64,000 nt of DNA from Aradus depressus (GCA_963662175.1 OY759221.1:34966045-35030044); one strand, 5' to 3'; positions 22,356 through 32,130 are shown, numbered from the stretch's first letter. A program made the numbers and translations. The notes: generated from the sequence alone by a model not told the origin.

Positions 22356-22833
22356 ATACCCTGGACACCTACTGATGTGACAATCAAGTACCTTGGGGTA
22401 CATTTCGACACTAGACTCACATGGAAGACACACATACATAGAAAACTAACACAAGCATACACTCGACTATCACAACTATACCCACTACTGAACAGAAGTA
22501 CACCACTCAGATACAAATGCTGCACACTACTCTACACAGCCTTGTTACGACCACTCACCCATTTGGCAAGGTGCAAACAAAACTCATTTAGACAAACTTT
22601 GAAGGTTTGAAAACAAGGACTTTCGTTTGGCAGTGGGCGCACCTTGGTTCGCCCGGAATCAGCAGATCCGAAGGGGAGTGGACATCCCGGACATGGAGGC
22701 TTTCATCGCCAAACTGACCCGGGTCTATCATGAAAACCTCGTCCTGGTGCCTGGAGCCCAGTTACACAAATTGGGAGAACCAACACCAGATAGGAGGCTC
22801 AAACCTCGTCTCTACCAACATTTTGTTAATTAG
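22356..22833 (+). pseudogene. jockey-type LINE ORF2, RT C-terminal part, internally deleted
   Basis: The first frame reads PWTPTDVTIKYLGVHFDTRL then TWKTHI and YPLLNRSTPLRYKCCTLLY, the end of a jockey-clade reverse transcriptase (the YLG motif with following thumb region). After about 22592 an internal deletion and frame change lead to AVGAPWFARNQQIRRGVDIP and a stop at 22831-22833. GAPWF.RN is characteristic of jockey ORF2 C-termini. A T-rich tract (22841-22870) follows instead of poly(A). The 5' end is truncated and no ORF1, endonuclease or catalytic YxDD is present. Confidence 0.8.
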
Positions 22834-23128
22834 TCATGCTTTTTTTTTTTTTTTTTTTTTGTTTTTTTTGTAGGTAATTATTCTAATTATTATTAATTTT
22901 TTTTTCTAACTTATTTCTTAACTTCCCCTATTCATCATACGAAATTCCTTTCTGTATCCTCATATTACGGAAATACATTTTTCCAGGAATTTCATAATAT
23001 TTCGTGTATAATTTAATTGATATTTAACATTTTTGCAGAGATATTGTGAAACACTTGATAAAAATAAATAAAACGTATGTTTTTTAAAAAATATTGTCTA
23101 TTTCACAAATAATATATAATATGGGAGT
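22834..23128. other. AT-rich; one arm of an inverted repeat
   Basis: After a T run, 22942-23030 (cctttctgtatcctcatatt; ttccaggaatttcataatat) is nearly the reverse complement of 23625-23705 across the SINE insertion. No coding signal. Confidence 0.6.
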
Positions 23129-23474
23129 GAGGGCGCCGGTAGCTCAGTGGTATGCGTGCTTGACTTCTGAGCTCAAGGTCGTGGGTTCGTAGCCCGACCG
23201 AGGCCCTTAGTTTATTTTATCTGGGAGGTAAAATAAACTTAAGCACGCCGTCCTTCGGATGGGACGTTAAGCGATGGTCCCGAGCCTGTACGATGTCAGG
23301 TACTCGTTAAAGACCCCTACCCTAGATGAATAAAAATTTAGGGTAGGCAAAATTTAGGACTCCCACAGTAGAGTCGGGCTCATGTCCACCAGAGTGACGA
23401 AAGAGCGCTCTGGTAGTAGGCGATATGACCTCGTAGTTAAAGCCCGGGCATGAGTCATAAAACCTAACCTAACC
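23129..23474 (+). mobile_element. SINE-1, full-length reference copy with 12-bp TSD
   Basis: TAATATGGGAGT flanks it at 23117-23128 and 23475-23486. The tRNA-like head (23131-23207) has an A box TAGCTCAGTGG at 23140 and a B box GGTTCGTAGCC at 23184, so RNA polymerase III should transcribe it. The body holds two stems: AGTTTATTTTA/TAAAATAAACT (23209-23219 with 23229-23239) and CCAGAG/CTCTGG (23389 and 23408). The tail is AAAACCTAACCTAACC, made of AACCT units instead of poly(A). Length is 346 bp. Mobilisation needs a partner LINE, presumably one recognising the same tail. Confidence 0.95.
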
Positions 23475-23486
23475 TAATATGGGAGT

Positions 23487-24089
23487 ACTTTCGGTATTGC
23501 TACCATCTTAAGAGGCGATGTACTTAAAAAAGAGGACTGTTGGGTATCATACGAAGAATAGGGGAAGTTAAGAAATAAGCTATACAGCTGAGAAAGTAAA
23601 AAATCAAATTCATTTAGACGTCAAGAATTAAATTATACACGAAATATTATGAAATTCCTGGAAAATTTTATTTCCGTAATATGAGGATACAGAAAGGAAT
23701 TTAATAAAATCTACCATTCGTCATCACTAGACATCATTGATCCAATATTTGTAAGTGGGTCTCACTGAAGTTAGATGGTAATGAATCCCCTTGTCTGGAG
23801 GCTGAACATGATAGGCATGGGGGGGGGCCCCAAATTTCAAACCCCCTCAACATACATGCAGATTTTAAATGTGCAATTTACGACTGAGAAGTAAAGTGTA
23901 GTAGGCATAACTTTTATGGCTGAATGCCAATATATCAATCAGAAATTCTATATTGTGTTTACGACGAAATTTCGTTTTTTCCAACCCATTAATTCCAAAA
24001 ATGAAAAAGAAAATTTCTAGTTCATATGTTTCTAAACAGTGCAAATCTTTTGAATATTTCAACACGAAAACACTTTTAAGAAAAATTCA
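23487..24089. other. no gene seen; second arm of an inverted repeat at 23625-23705
   Basis: Contains the inverted partner of 22942-23030. A G run lies at about 23820. A 66-codon minus-strand frame (23865-24065) has no domain. Confidence 0.45.
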
Positions 24090-24245
24090 ATAACTGTGAA
24101 GTAATGAATGTATCGCCATGAAATTTTATGTAAATCTAAAACACAAGGACAACACCTATCAATTTTTAGCGAAATTGAGTATGGGGAGTGGACCAGAGGA
24201 GGGGGTTTCCAACCAAATCGATAGGTTGGTAGAGCGCAAACTTAT
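24090..24245 (+). repeat. HE fragment
   Basis: tgaagtaatgaatgtatcgc and acacctatcaatttttagcg are HE interior; the 3' end is missing. Confidence 0.6.
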
Positions 24246-24249
24246 ATAT

Positions 24250-24420
24250 GTTAAGTAAGGAGATGAAGTAAGGAAGTTAAGTAATGACATGTAGTAAGGA
24301 AGTTAAGTAATGACATGTAGTAAGGAAGTTAGGTAATGACATGAAGTAAGGAAGTTAAGTAATGACGTGAAGTAAGGAAGTTAAGTAATGACATGAAGTA
24401 AGGAAGTTAAGTAATAGGTC
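24250..24420. repeat. 27-bp satellite, about six units
   Basis: Units of gaagtaaggaagttaagtaa followed by tgacat repeat with minor changes (tgtagtaaggaag, tgaagtaaggaag). A short local array between two HE fragments. Confidence 0.9.
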
Positions 24421-24668
24421 AGATGATATCAAGATGAAAAAAAATCTGTGTCTCTGTGGAGACAATAACCCCCAATATATTAAATGCATCGACAGAAAAT
24501 TTTTATAAGTGTATCCAGAACCCAGCAAGAACGACATTGATTATCAGCCAAATCGACTCGAAAACTCTAATAACTGCTGGATGTAATGACTATTTCGACA
24601 CAAAATTTAGTAAGAGGATTCATGAATTTCAGCCCAAACGGTCGATTGAGTATGGAAGAAGAGTGAAA
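24421..24668 (+). repeat. HE fragment cut by the Penelope-like unit
   Basis: Has tgtctctgtggagacaataa, tatattaaatgcatcgacag and tgctggatgtaatgactatt blocks and stops at gagtgaaaagttaca, where the next element begins. Confidence 0.65.
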
Positions 24669-24726
24669 AGTTACAGGTTGTAAAATAAAATATAGTCTGA
24701 CCTCTCACAGATTTTATTGATTTTTG

Positions 24727-24765
24727 CTAACCGGCTTTCAAGGTTGCCCTCATCATCAGGCAGTC
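24727..24765 (-). ncRNA. hammerhead ribozyme-like motif (class A)
   Basis: Minus strand: CTGATGA (24759-24753), T, stem II GAGG-gcaa-CCTT, GAAA (24739-24736), then GCCGGTTAGC. The core is intact. Stem III AGCCGGTT is a slightly imperfect palindrome of AGCCGGCT. Stem I is short (GC with GC). Confidence 0.6.
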
Positions 24766-24965
24766 TGATAAAATAATTTTGAAAATAACATATCTTAGAA
24801 TGTTTTAATAAATTAGATTTTTATAACAATTAAAATAAACGTACATAAACAACTATCTTAAAAGCAATTTAACAATTTAAAATGTAATAGATCACAAGTG
24901 TGACTCAGGAATAACATTCCTGTCCCCATCCTTGAAATTTTAAATTATTTTTTATATAGTTTTTT

Positions 24966-25471
24966 ATGTATATGCTACGGGTAAAGTTAGATTAACGGTT
25001 AAACCTAGGATTACCCGGGTAAACCTAGTAGTACCCGCTGCCGCTCGGTTAAAGTCCGAAATATAATTGAAATAGTTCGTTTCAGGCTTTACCCGGGTAA
25101 AGTATATGTTAAAGCTAGAACCTGTACTACTTCAAATATAGGAACGACGGGAGGGGCAGATATAACGTCCCGCCGGCGGAGCGCCGGCAAATACGCCCCC
25201 AAATTTTGTAATATTTCGATTTATGTTTGTTCTAGGAATTTATGTACCCAGATGAATGATTATCGCTGTTAGACAGCTTACAACAATGGAAATTGAGGTG
25301 TGGTCGAGCTAATTAATAAGTACCTAATCTTTATAGTGGAACATACGTCCACTAATGGCCTTGTCATTATTAGTATACCCAACTTTAACCAAGCGGCAGC
25401 GGGGACTACGCAGTTTACCCGGGTAATCCTAGGTTTAACCGTTAATCTAACTTTACCCGTAACATATACAT
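24966..25471. mobile_element. TIR element rich in GGGTAAA/GGTTAAA motifs
   Basis: The left end (tatgctacgggtaaagttag, then attaacggttaaacctagga and ttacccgggtaaac) is repeated inverted at 25415-25471 with one change. With gaps the similarity extends to ccgctgccgctcggttaaag. Further ttacccgggtaaag units lie inside. The interior includes an 18-bp GC-rich block (ccgccggcggagcgccgg). It has no ORF and sits inside the class A Penelope-like unit. Confidence 0.75.
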
Positions 25472-25531
25472 TGTAAAATCTTATTTATTAAAAAACATTC
25501 TAAATTATGTTATTTTCAAAATTATTTTATC

Positions 25532-25576
25532 AGACTGCCTGATGATGAGGACAACCTCGAAAGCCAGCTAGCAAAA
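25532..25576 (+). ncRNA. hammerhead ribozyme-like motif (class A)
   Basis: CTGATGA (25539-25545), T, stem II GAGG-acaa-CCTC, GAAA (25559-25562), then GCCAGCTAGC. The core is intact; stem III has one G-to-A change. It is the inverted partner of 24727-24765. Confidence 0.6.
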
Positions 25577-25668
25577 ATCAATAAAATCTGTGAGAGGTTA
25601 GACTAAATTTTATTTTACAACCTGGAAATAATCACTTCTCACTACATTAGCCATCTTCATATTAGCGA

Positions 25669-26103
25669 GGCCTTTTTTTTTCTTCTGTTTACGGTTTACA
25701 AAATTTTCATTATAGAATGTTATTTCCTGGTAATTTGTATTAGAGAAAACGTCAAAGGTGTAAATTATAGGGGCAGGTAAACATTGTTAGTATCCATTTG
25801 TTTTGACTTTTTTTAGTCTATTTTTTTGTTACTTTTGTAAAGATCAAAGGATAGAGAATGGTTTAGACTCTAATTGGTCAAACAGATTCTACTAATACGA
25901 TACGATACAGGGGTCGAAACCCGTGTTTGTTGTCTTGGAGAGATAACGAGAGAACGCTGCTGCGTCACTTTGATAGAAATGTTGACGAGCGAATAATCAG
26001 AGACAGTTTTACAATAGAGGCATTGAAGGCAGTTTCACAGAGCGGCATGAATTAGAGGCGGAAAAATTTCAGATTTTCTATTTTTCACAGACATTTCACT
26101 GGA
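25669..26103. other. no feature seen
   Basis: Unassigned sequence. Short pieces are CpG-containing (gataacgagagaacgctgct) but there is no coding signal. Confidence 0.4.
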
Positions 26104-26408
26104 GGGTTAGGTTAGGTTTTATGACTCATGCCCGGGCTTTAACTACGAGATCATATCGCCTACTACCAGAGCGCTCTTTCATCACTCTGGTGGACCTGAG
26201 CCCGACTCTACTGTGGGAGTCCTAAATTTTGCCTACCCTAAATTTTTTATTCACCTATGGCATGGGTCTTTAACGAGTACCTGACATCGTACAGGCTCGG
26301 GACAATCGCTTAACGTCCCATCCGAAGGACGGCGTGCTCAAGTTTATTTTACCTCCCAGATAAAATAAACTAAGGGCCTCGGCCGGGTTTCGAACCCATG
26401 ACCTTGAG
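26104..26408 (-). mobile_element. SINE-1, 5'-truncated, 12-bp TSD
   Basis: CATTTCACTGGA occurs at 26092-26103 and 26409-26420. The element stops within the tRNA-like head (…gaccttgag), so the A box is missing. A 5' truncation bounded by a perfect duplication is the signature of LINE-type target-primed reverse transcription. Confidence 0.95.
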
Positions 26409-26420
26409 CATTTCACTGGA

Positions 26421-26707
26421 TTTTTACAATAAAATTGATTTTTTAAAGACTAGAGATATCCCATAATAATTATTTTAATATATTAATAACAATATTTAAG
26501 ATAAAATTTAAAAAAATTTCTATCTAAATAAAATATTTATTTCTCATTATGAGTGGGCGGCAGAATATTTTTTTGCCTCTGGGTGCAACAAAGTGTAAGT
26601 CCGTTCTTGCGAATAGTTCTAAAGCGTAATATAGTGATTTCACATTGGTTTCATCGTAGAAAACATGGTTCGCTATTGATTTCATTATAATAAAAATGAA
26701 AGAAATA
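26421..26707. other. no feature seen
   Basis: AT-rich and unassigned. Confidence 0.4.
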
Positions 26708-27052
26708 GTCGTCGGTGAATCACTAATATAGGTACTTCCCCAGCCAGAATTAATCTACTAAGTTTTTGCTCTCTATTTCTCTCTCTTAGGCTCCTTCTCT
26801 GATCCCCCACTTACCTCTGGCCGATTTGGCTGAAAATTGATAGTTATTGTCCTTATAGATACATGAATAAAATTTCATGTCAATAAATTCATTGCTTCGG
26901 CAGTCGTGGAGGTAAGTTAAGGCCAATTTCGATGTCACGAGGGATGCTGGCCACATATATAGGTAGGTAGCGACACGGAATTTTTTTTTTTTTTTCTTCA
27001 TTTCTGGGATCAGCGATTACATTATCTCCCCTAAATTTCATGTAGTTGGGGC
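26708..27052 (-). repeat. HE family repeat, internally rearranged
   Basis: Starts at gtcgtcggtgaatcact and ends near catgtagttggggct. The interior has gccgatttggctgaaaattg and attgcttcggcagtcgtgg. The 5' hairpin is degraded. Confidence 0.65.
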
Positions 27053-27097
27053 TCCATGAAAGATATGATACATTTTATTATTAATAATAAATTTATT

Positions 27098-27230
27098 AGT
27101 AAATAAACCTAGATATGTAAAATTTAAAACTCCCACTGTAAAGTGGGGGTCATGTCCACCAGAGTGACGAAAGAACGCTTCGGTAGTAGGCGTTATGATC
27201 GCGTAGTTGTAACTCGGGCGTGAGTCACAA
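27098..27230 (+). mobile_element. SINE-1 3' fragment, diverged
   Basis: Matches aaatttaaaactcccac, ccaccagagtgacgaaagaa and gtagtaggcgttatgatcgc. The usual gcccgggcatgag is aactcgggcgtgag. Confidence 0.7.
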
Positions 27231-27950
27231 GAAATGCCCAGATGGCTAAGAGGTTGTACGCTATTTACTGTGTTCCTTGTATTTCTCTTAGAAACAAAAC
27301 TAAATTTTGATGTTTGTTCTTCAGTTAAAGAAGTGGTTCTGTGAGTCAAGAAAACATTTTTTTCTTTGCCAGAATATATACTTTAGTTATACTTTATCCA
27401 GAATCTTCCAAGGAACTCCGTAAAGAGCGGACAGATATCCCGGCAATGAAATCGTATTTCCAATTCGGTCATTGACCTCTAAAGGGTCCTGACATTTTCA
27501 CACCCTTTAAGACAACCCTATGAAGACAGTCATCTGTACAGTTCGTTTCCAACATTAACCCGAATTTTTTTAAATTTAACTTCCCTGCTGTACGAAATAT
27601 AATGCGTTTAATTGCATACATACTTAAAACAAAATCTAAAATTCTAATAATATTATTTGATAAAAAAATCGATAATTTTCTTTTGTTTCGTTACCACAAC
27701 ACTGTTCCGTGCTGCATAGTCCCACCATTTGTTTAGTGTTAAGACGTCTGAAAAAGTGGAGGATGGTTGTCATTCAACATAATGAAGTGCTTTGTCTAAG
27801 GCCTTCTTACCTTCTTTGTGTACAATAAAAATACTTAAAAGATTCGTGAGTAACGGAATTATTATGTGCTCGTAAATACACGTGGCTCATAGAATTGATA
27901 ATCTAATAATTGAATGTTAATTTTAGTTTAACAAATTTGATATTATTTTG
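27231..27950. other. no gene seen
   Basis: Unassigned, AT-rich; probably the decayed interior of the element whose terminus is at 27951-28012. Confidence 0.4.
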
Positions 27951-28012
27951 CGAGCGCCGGATGAGGGAGCGCGTCGGTTAACAGAACGCCGGATAAGGGC
28001 GAGTCTACTGTA
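27951..28012. mobile_element. pogo-like right terminus
   Basis: gagcgccggatgagggagcg, then aacgccggataagggcgagt and ctactgTA. Tandem gccggataa units before a CTACTG terminus at TA are typical of pogo/Tigger TIRs. A related decayed left-type sequence (gccgattcgcttatccggcg) is at about 61288. The left end of this copy was not found. Confidence 0.5.
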
Positions 28013-28039
28013 CTACAGAACCCTATAAGGACAAAGGAC

Positions 28040-28085
28040 ATTATCGTTCTGGGGGAGTACATTAGTAGTGATTCACCGACAACTT
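28040..28085 (+). repeat. HE 3' terminus
   Basis: ctgggggagtacattagtag followed by tgattcaccgacaactttt: only the last 45 bp of HE are present. Confidence 0.65.
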
Positions 28086-28139
28086 TTCCCAAATTCAATG
28101 TGACAAACAATTTGAGCTTTTCAATTCGCCATTAGACTG

Positions 28140-28420
28140 GAATCGCTCTCAAATCTGAGCGGCGAACGGCGAGGAGGGCAACGTCTCATTTTGGGGACTC
28201 CTCCCCTCCTAACTCCCCACCCCATCCACTGGACTGCCCTCCCTCTCTGACGTCACACCCCCCACTCCTTACTATTGTCGGTGTCAATACGATGGGCTCC
28301 ATGTTGACGCATGCGTACTCCGCTCCCCTCCCTGCCACCCCTTCTCAACCACTCATTTCAAATCCAGCTTCCTTTTGTCTTGGTGTGGATTGCCGATTTG
28401 TGAACCGGCCGTTCGTTCAG
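28140..28420 (+). promoter_or_regulatory. candidate CpG-rich promoter and first exon
   Basis: Base composition changes here to GC- and CpG-rich. A perfect CRE (TGACGTCA) is at 28248-28255 and the palindrome ACGCATGCGT at 28307-28316. An ATG at 28292 opens 43 codons (start MGSMLTHAYSAPLPATPSQP) that end in CAG at 28420, directly followed by GTAATA, a plausible 5' splice site in phase 0. The peptide has no recognised domain and the frame remains open past the donor. It is the best candidate for the start of a host transcript in this window, but similar features could occur in unique GC-rich DNA. Confidence 0.3.
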
Positions 28421-28690
28421 GTAATATTTCTAACATTACTATTGTTAAAGAGTATCCAAGACTTTAGTCACTCTCTTCACAATCAAATCTTTATATTAAT
28501 AATAACTATGCAATTCTTATTAACAAAAGGCGTTAATGAACCTTTCTTTGGATGGCAAAAATTGTTCTTCATAAAGCATTCTCTCCGTTTTTGGTCACGA
28601 AACGTAATAGCTATGTCTAAAACTCCGTAAATAGAAGATAACGATTTGATGTTTACACACACATTATGTTACAATGTTGAGAGAAGTCGA
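28421..28690. other. no feature seen
   Basis: AT-rich; if 28140-28420 is an exon this would be intron. Confidence 0.35.
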
Positions 28691-28716
28691 GGTTCTATCG
28701 TATAAAGAAAAAAAAC

Positions 28717-28905
28717 TCAGTATTTGGCCAACGTTTCAGAAACAGTTTATTTCCTTCTTCATGGCCTTATAATGGAGTTTTGTGTGGTGATGTTGGTTTT
28801 TGTCTGTGTGAGATTTACAGTTTACTATCAGACACACAAACACAAACCACCCTCACCACACACAACTCATAAGGCCCTGAAGAAGGAAATCTGTTTCTGA
28901 TAATC
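28717..28905. ncRNA. inverted pair of degenerate hammerhead-like motifs
   Basis: Minus strand of 28717-28771: ggcc, ATGAAGA (C3 lost), aggaaat stem II, GAAA, CGT, TGGCC. Plus strand of 28873-28905: ggcc, CTGAAGA intact, aggaaatctgtttct, then GATA instead of GAAA. In both, stem I could pair GGCC with GGCC and stem III would be ACGT. Each copy has exactly one key core lesion. The intervening sequence has short tracts tgtgtggtgatgttgg / accaccctcaccacaca that are also roughly inverted. Confidence 0.45.
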
Positions 28906-29134
28906 TACTCAGAACACTTTGCTATGTCAAAAATGACTACGAAAATTCAAGAAACGAGTATTTCTCAGCTATTAAGTACATTTAGCCATCAAACAACTGA
29001 TTTATAGATTTTTTTGTGCAAATCCGGCATAATTCCAGCATTTGCGAACACATGTGAATATGCTAGATGGCACATTGCCAATATAAATTAAAATACTAAT
29101 TAATATATTATTATTAACTATAATATATTATTAC

Positions 29135-29470
29135 TTATTTATTGAATTTATTCCTTACATCGACAGTTATTAGAGTTTTGTGTTAGACCCCTCTATTCCC
29201 GCCTGCGCAGAAAAATTTCACAGTTTTTCCTTCACCTCGAGCGCATATTTTAAATTTGAAAAAGTTAACCACCCCCCCCCCCCCCCCCCTTCTTTTTGTC
29301 TGATTTGGCTACAAATTAGTTAAGTTTAGTCCCTATTTGAGTTTCGGATTCACATTATAAAATCTCTTGTCAATACATTAATTATATCCTGAATTATCAT
29401 GTTTACAGAGAGACAGGACATTTTTTGAATCTAGGTGTCGGAAATTCCGATGAAAATTCAACATTGAATT
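29135..29470 (-). repeat. HE family, 5' two thirds
   Basis: ttccttacatcgacagttat and attatatcctgaattatcat blocks; an 18-C run at 29272-29289 lies between blocks. It ends in aattcaacattgaatttctt near the pogo-like MITE. Confidence 0.6.
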
Positions 29471-29484
29471 TCTTTATGATAATA

Positions 29485-30079
29485 CAGTAAAACCTCTATA
29501 AGTCGAACGCCAAAAAATTCGAGTTATAGAGTTTTCGACTTATGGAGGATTTCGACTTAGGCGGTTTTTGATTTGACTTGTAGAGGTTAAGATTCATTCT
29601 AACTAATTTTGAGTTAGAGGTGAAATAAATAAAAATTCAAGTTACAGAGGTAACAAACATATTTATATTTATTATAAATCAACATTATTTCAAAACATCC
29701 TTAAAATAAAAAATAGTAGTAGTATATGACATTGTATTGTATACTCCTAAATTGTTTTCTAAGAAACAATGGTGTACATTGTCGGCAAATTCTTAAAGTC
29801 GGTAAGTTATTTTTCTTCGAGCTATAGAGGTACATAATAAGTTTCAAATAATCGAGTTGTAAAATAAAACATTACTATGTTCGAGATACAGAGGTCCAAT
29901 TTATTTTTTCGAGTTATAGAGAGAAAATATGTACCAAAATGGCTTGTAGGGATTCACTGATTATTTCAACTAATAGAGGGTTGAGATTTCGAGTAATGGA
30001 GGTTTTGGGGCTTGAAGGGAAAGGAACAAAACGTTTTTTTTCGAGTTTTGGAGGATTTCGACTTATCGAGATTCTACTG
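29485..30079. mobile_element. pogo/Tigger-like MITE, 595 bp, TA duplicated
   Basis: TA (29483-29484) CAGTAAAACCTCTATAAGTC at the left; at the right gacttatcgagattctactg then TA (30080-30081). The interior is filled with alternating tcgagttatagag and aactcgaat-type motifs, as in 1196-2397 and 37362-37841. No ORF of transposase type. Both ends intact, so this is the reference copy for the family. Confidence 0.85.
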
Positions 30080-30081
30080 TA

Positions 30082-30530
30082 TAACATAAGTTGTCTATAG
30101 AGCTGAGGAAGTAATAATTGAGTAGTTTCCAAAAGTCAATTAACATTGTCGGACCACTTCGTATCCATTGTTGGTATGAATATTATTTATGAAAACAAAC
30201 AGTCTAATAATGGGTTAATTTAATACAATAACAGTCAACAATTGAGACTCATTGACTTCTTTCCCTCTGGAAAGATCTCTATCTTTTTGAAGACTTTTTT
30301 TAACATTTATATTCCAGTCTAATAATAAATAAATATATTTGAATTACATAGTGGCTTCTGAATTCTCATAGTAGATTTCTGTGGTCACAGGGAATAAATT
30401 GGTAAATCTAAATTCGTAAATTTTCAGGGCAGCACTTTTTTTACTTTTGCATTAATCGTGTAAATCCAGTTTTTGGAATAAATAAATTATGTTTACATCA
30501 TTATTAATCATATACCTTCAAAATCTATAG
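30082..30530. other. no feature seen
   Basis: AT-rich and unassigned. Confidence 0.4.
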
Positions 30531-30689
30531 GAGTCCTTTGGATGGGACGTTAAGCGATGGTCCTGTGCCTGTACGATGTCAGAAAGACCCGTGCCCTAGG
30601 CAAAATGTAGGGCTCCCATAGTCGGGCTCATGTCTACCAGAGCGACGAAAGAACGCTCTTAGTTGAAGCCCGGGCATGAGTCATAATAA
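30531..30689 (+). mobile_element. SINE-1, 5'-truncated and internally deleted
   Basis: Begins at cctttggatgggacgttaag; lacks the head. Deletions remove gtactcgtta and the second hairpin arm. The tail region agcccgggcatgagtcataa is the left arm of the palindrome at 30663-30742. Confidence 0.85.
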
Positions 30690-30742
30690 CTGACTATATA
30701 TATATATATAGTCATTTATTATGACTCATGCCCGGGCTTCAA
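30663..30742. repeat. 80-bp palindrome built from inverted SINE-1 ends
   Basis: 30663-30689 and 30716-30742 are a perfect 27-bp inverted repeat containing gcccgggcatgagtcataat. The spacer is itself a 24-bp palindrome, TGAC(TA)8GTCA, at 30691-30714. The whole can extrude as one long hairpin. Confidence 0.95.
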
Positions 30743-30820
30743 AATAATAACCATAATTATAATATATATATAGTATATACATATTATGTATATATATATT
30801 ATAATTATGGATATTATTTT
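30741..30820. repeat. second AT-rich palindrome
   Basis: 30741-30772 and 30789-30820 form 32-bp arms with one mismatch around ccataattataatatatata. It directly abuts the previous palindrome. Confidence 0.9.
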
Positions 30821-30991
30821 CATAAAGATAATCAATATTATGATCAAATATGGTTCCATTAGCCATATTAGATATTGCATGTAGCCTCCATTAGCCCATT
30901 TTTAAACACAATCAACCCCCTCCCCATTCTTTTCGTAATGCGTATTAATTTTAGTGTCGACACAATTTCCTTTTAACCAATTTCTTTTTTT

Positions 30992-31281
30992 ACTTTCCCA
31001 GCTATATGAAGTATAGGGGAAGTTACGTAATCGGTCAAAAATTCTATGCTGAGTTTTCAACAGAATTTCATGTTTTTCCGACGTTCTGATTGTAAAAGTT
31101 TAAAAAAAAAGTTGTGTTTGAACTCGGTAACTCCTTATAGAATGAATGTCTCTACACGAAATTTTATATGTGAATTTTAAAACTATCTGAGTAAGACTCC
31201 TGTTGGTTTTCGAAATCGAATTTATAATTAATTTTAGAGGAAGAGCGAAAGTTTGGTGGATTAATTCGCGCAGGAGAATTA
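30992..31281 (+). repeat. HE family repeat, short version
   Basis: 5' hairpin actttcccagctatatgaag then tataggggaagt, one internal block (agaatgaatgtctctacacg) and a degraded 3' end (gcaggagaattacattgt). Confidence 0.75.
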
Positions 31282-31295
31282 CATTGTTTGCGTTT

Positions 31296-31545
31296 CTGCA
31301 ATACGCATTCCTCCCATTCCTTGGAAATATTGCGCGCACTTGACATTTTCCTAAATACCATTCATTCCCTCAGCAGATTCCAATTGTCTGTCTAGTGTGT
31401 AGGGCATCAAGCTGACAGTTGGCGGAGTGAGGAGACAAGGGTCCACAGTTGAGAGATGAGTGGGTACAATATGACCTTCTTGTCCCCGAGATGTACACTA
31501 TCTGTACAGATAAGGAAGGGTCCCGTATCTCTGTTTGGTGAGTGA
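31296..31545. other. no feature seen
   Basis: Balanced composition, no recognisable signal. It leads into the tandem array. Confidence 0.4.
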
Positions 31546-32130
31546 GTCAACACATAGCACAGCACTCAGCCAGTTGGCCTGCCGACCGTACCAGTAACAG
31601 AAACGTTCATCCAATGGTATACCCATACCATAGCCCTCCTATACATAGCACAGCACTCTACCAATAACAGAAACGTTCATCCAAGTGGTATACTCATACC
31701 ATAGCCCTCCTATATTGGTAGTGTGGTTTGTTGTTGTGTACTGGGAAGTATTCCCGGCGTTCCTCGGGAGTCTCTTGCTTACTATCAGTTCTAACCTCTC
31801 AGCCACCTAAGTCCCATCTTTTAAGTCAATACACAGCACATCAGTCATCCAAGTGATATACCCATACCATAGTTCTCCTATCTGTGGTTTGTTAGAGTAC
31901 TGGCAAGTATACCCAGCGTTCCTCGGGAGTCACTTACTATCCATTCTTCTAACCACTCAGCCACCTAAGTCCCATCTTAAGTCAATACACAGCACATCAG
32001 TCATCCAAGTGATATACCCATACCATCTTCTATATATGTACTGAGGTTTGTTAGAGTACTGACAAGTATACCCAGCGTTCCCCGGGTGTCTCTTGCTTAC
32101 TATCAGGTCCTCTAACCTTTCATTCATTGG
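31546..32130. repeat. tandem array of about 160-bp units
   Basis: Markers agcgttcctcggg (31756, 31915, 32074), catccaagtgatatacccat and gccacctaagtcccatctt recur in the same order with about 159-bp spacing. The first unit has an additional local duplication of acagaaacgttcatcca and accatagccctcctata. Frames crossing it are repeats, not genes. Confidence 0.85.

Larger units (their letters stand above)
24671..25668 (-). mobile_element. class A Penelope-like unit with inverted hammerhead ends
   Basis: Both ends carry the same sequence in opposite directions: ggttgtaaaataaaat, gtctgacctctcacagattt and a hammerhead core. The right end extends into ttctcactacattagccatc, which matches (inverted) the leading end of the class A insertion at 56674. 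The interior is occupied by a TIR element at 24966-25471. No reverse transcriptase remains. Element limits are inferred from the 56-kb copy. Confidence 0.6.

Noticed and set aside
23131..23207. A functional tRNA gene
   Set aside because: A and B boxes are present, but the anticodon arm does not fold properly and the same head recurs about twenty times with an identical downstream body, so it is a SINE head.
24250..24420. CRISPR array
   Set aside because: Repeats are contiguous 27-bp units without unique spacers, in a eukaryotic context.
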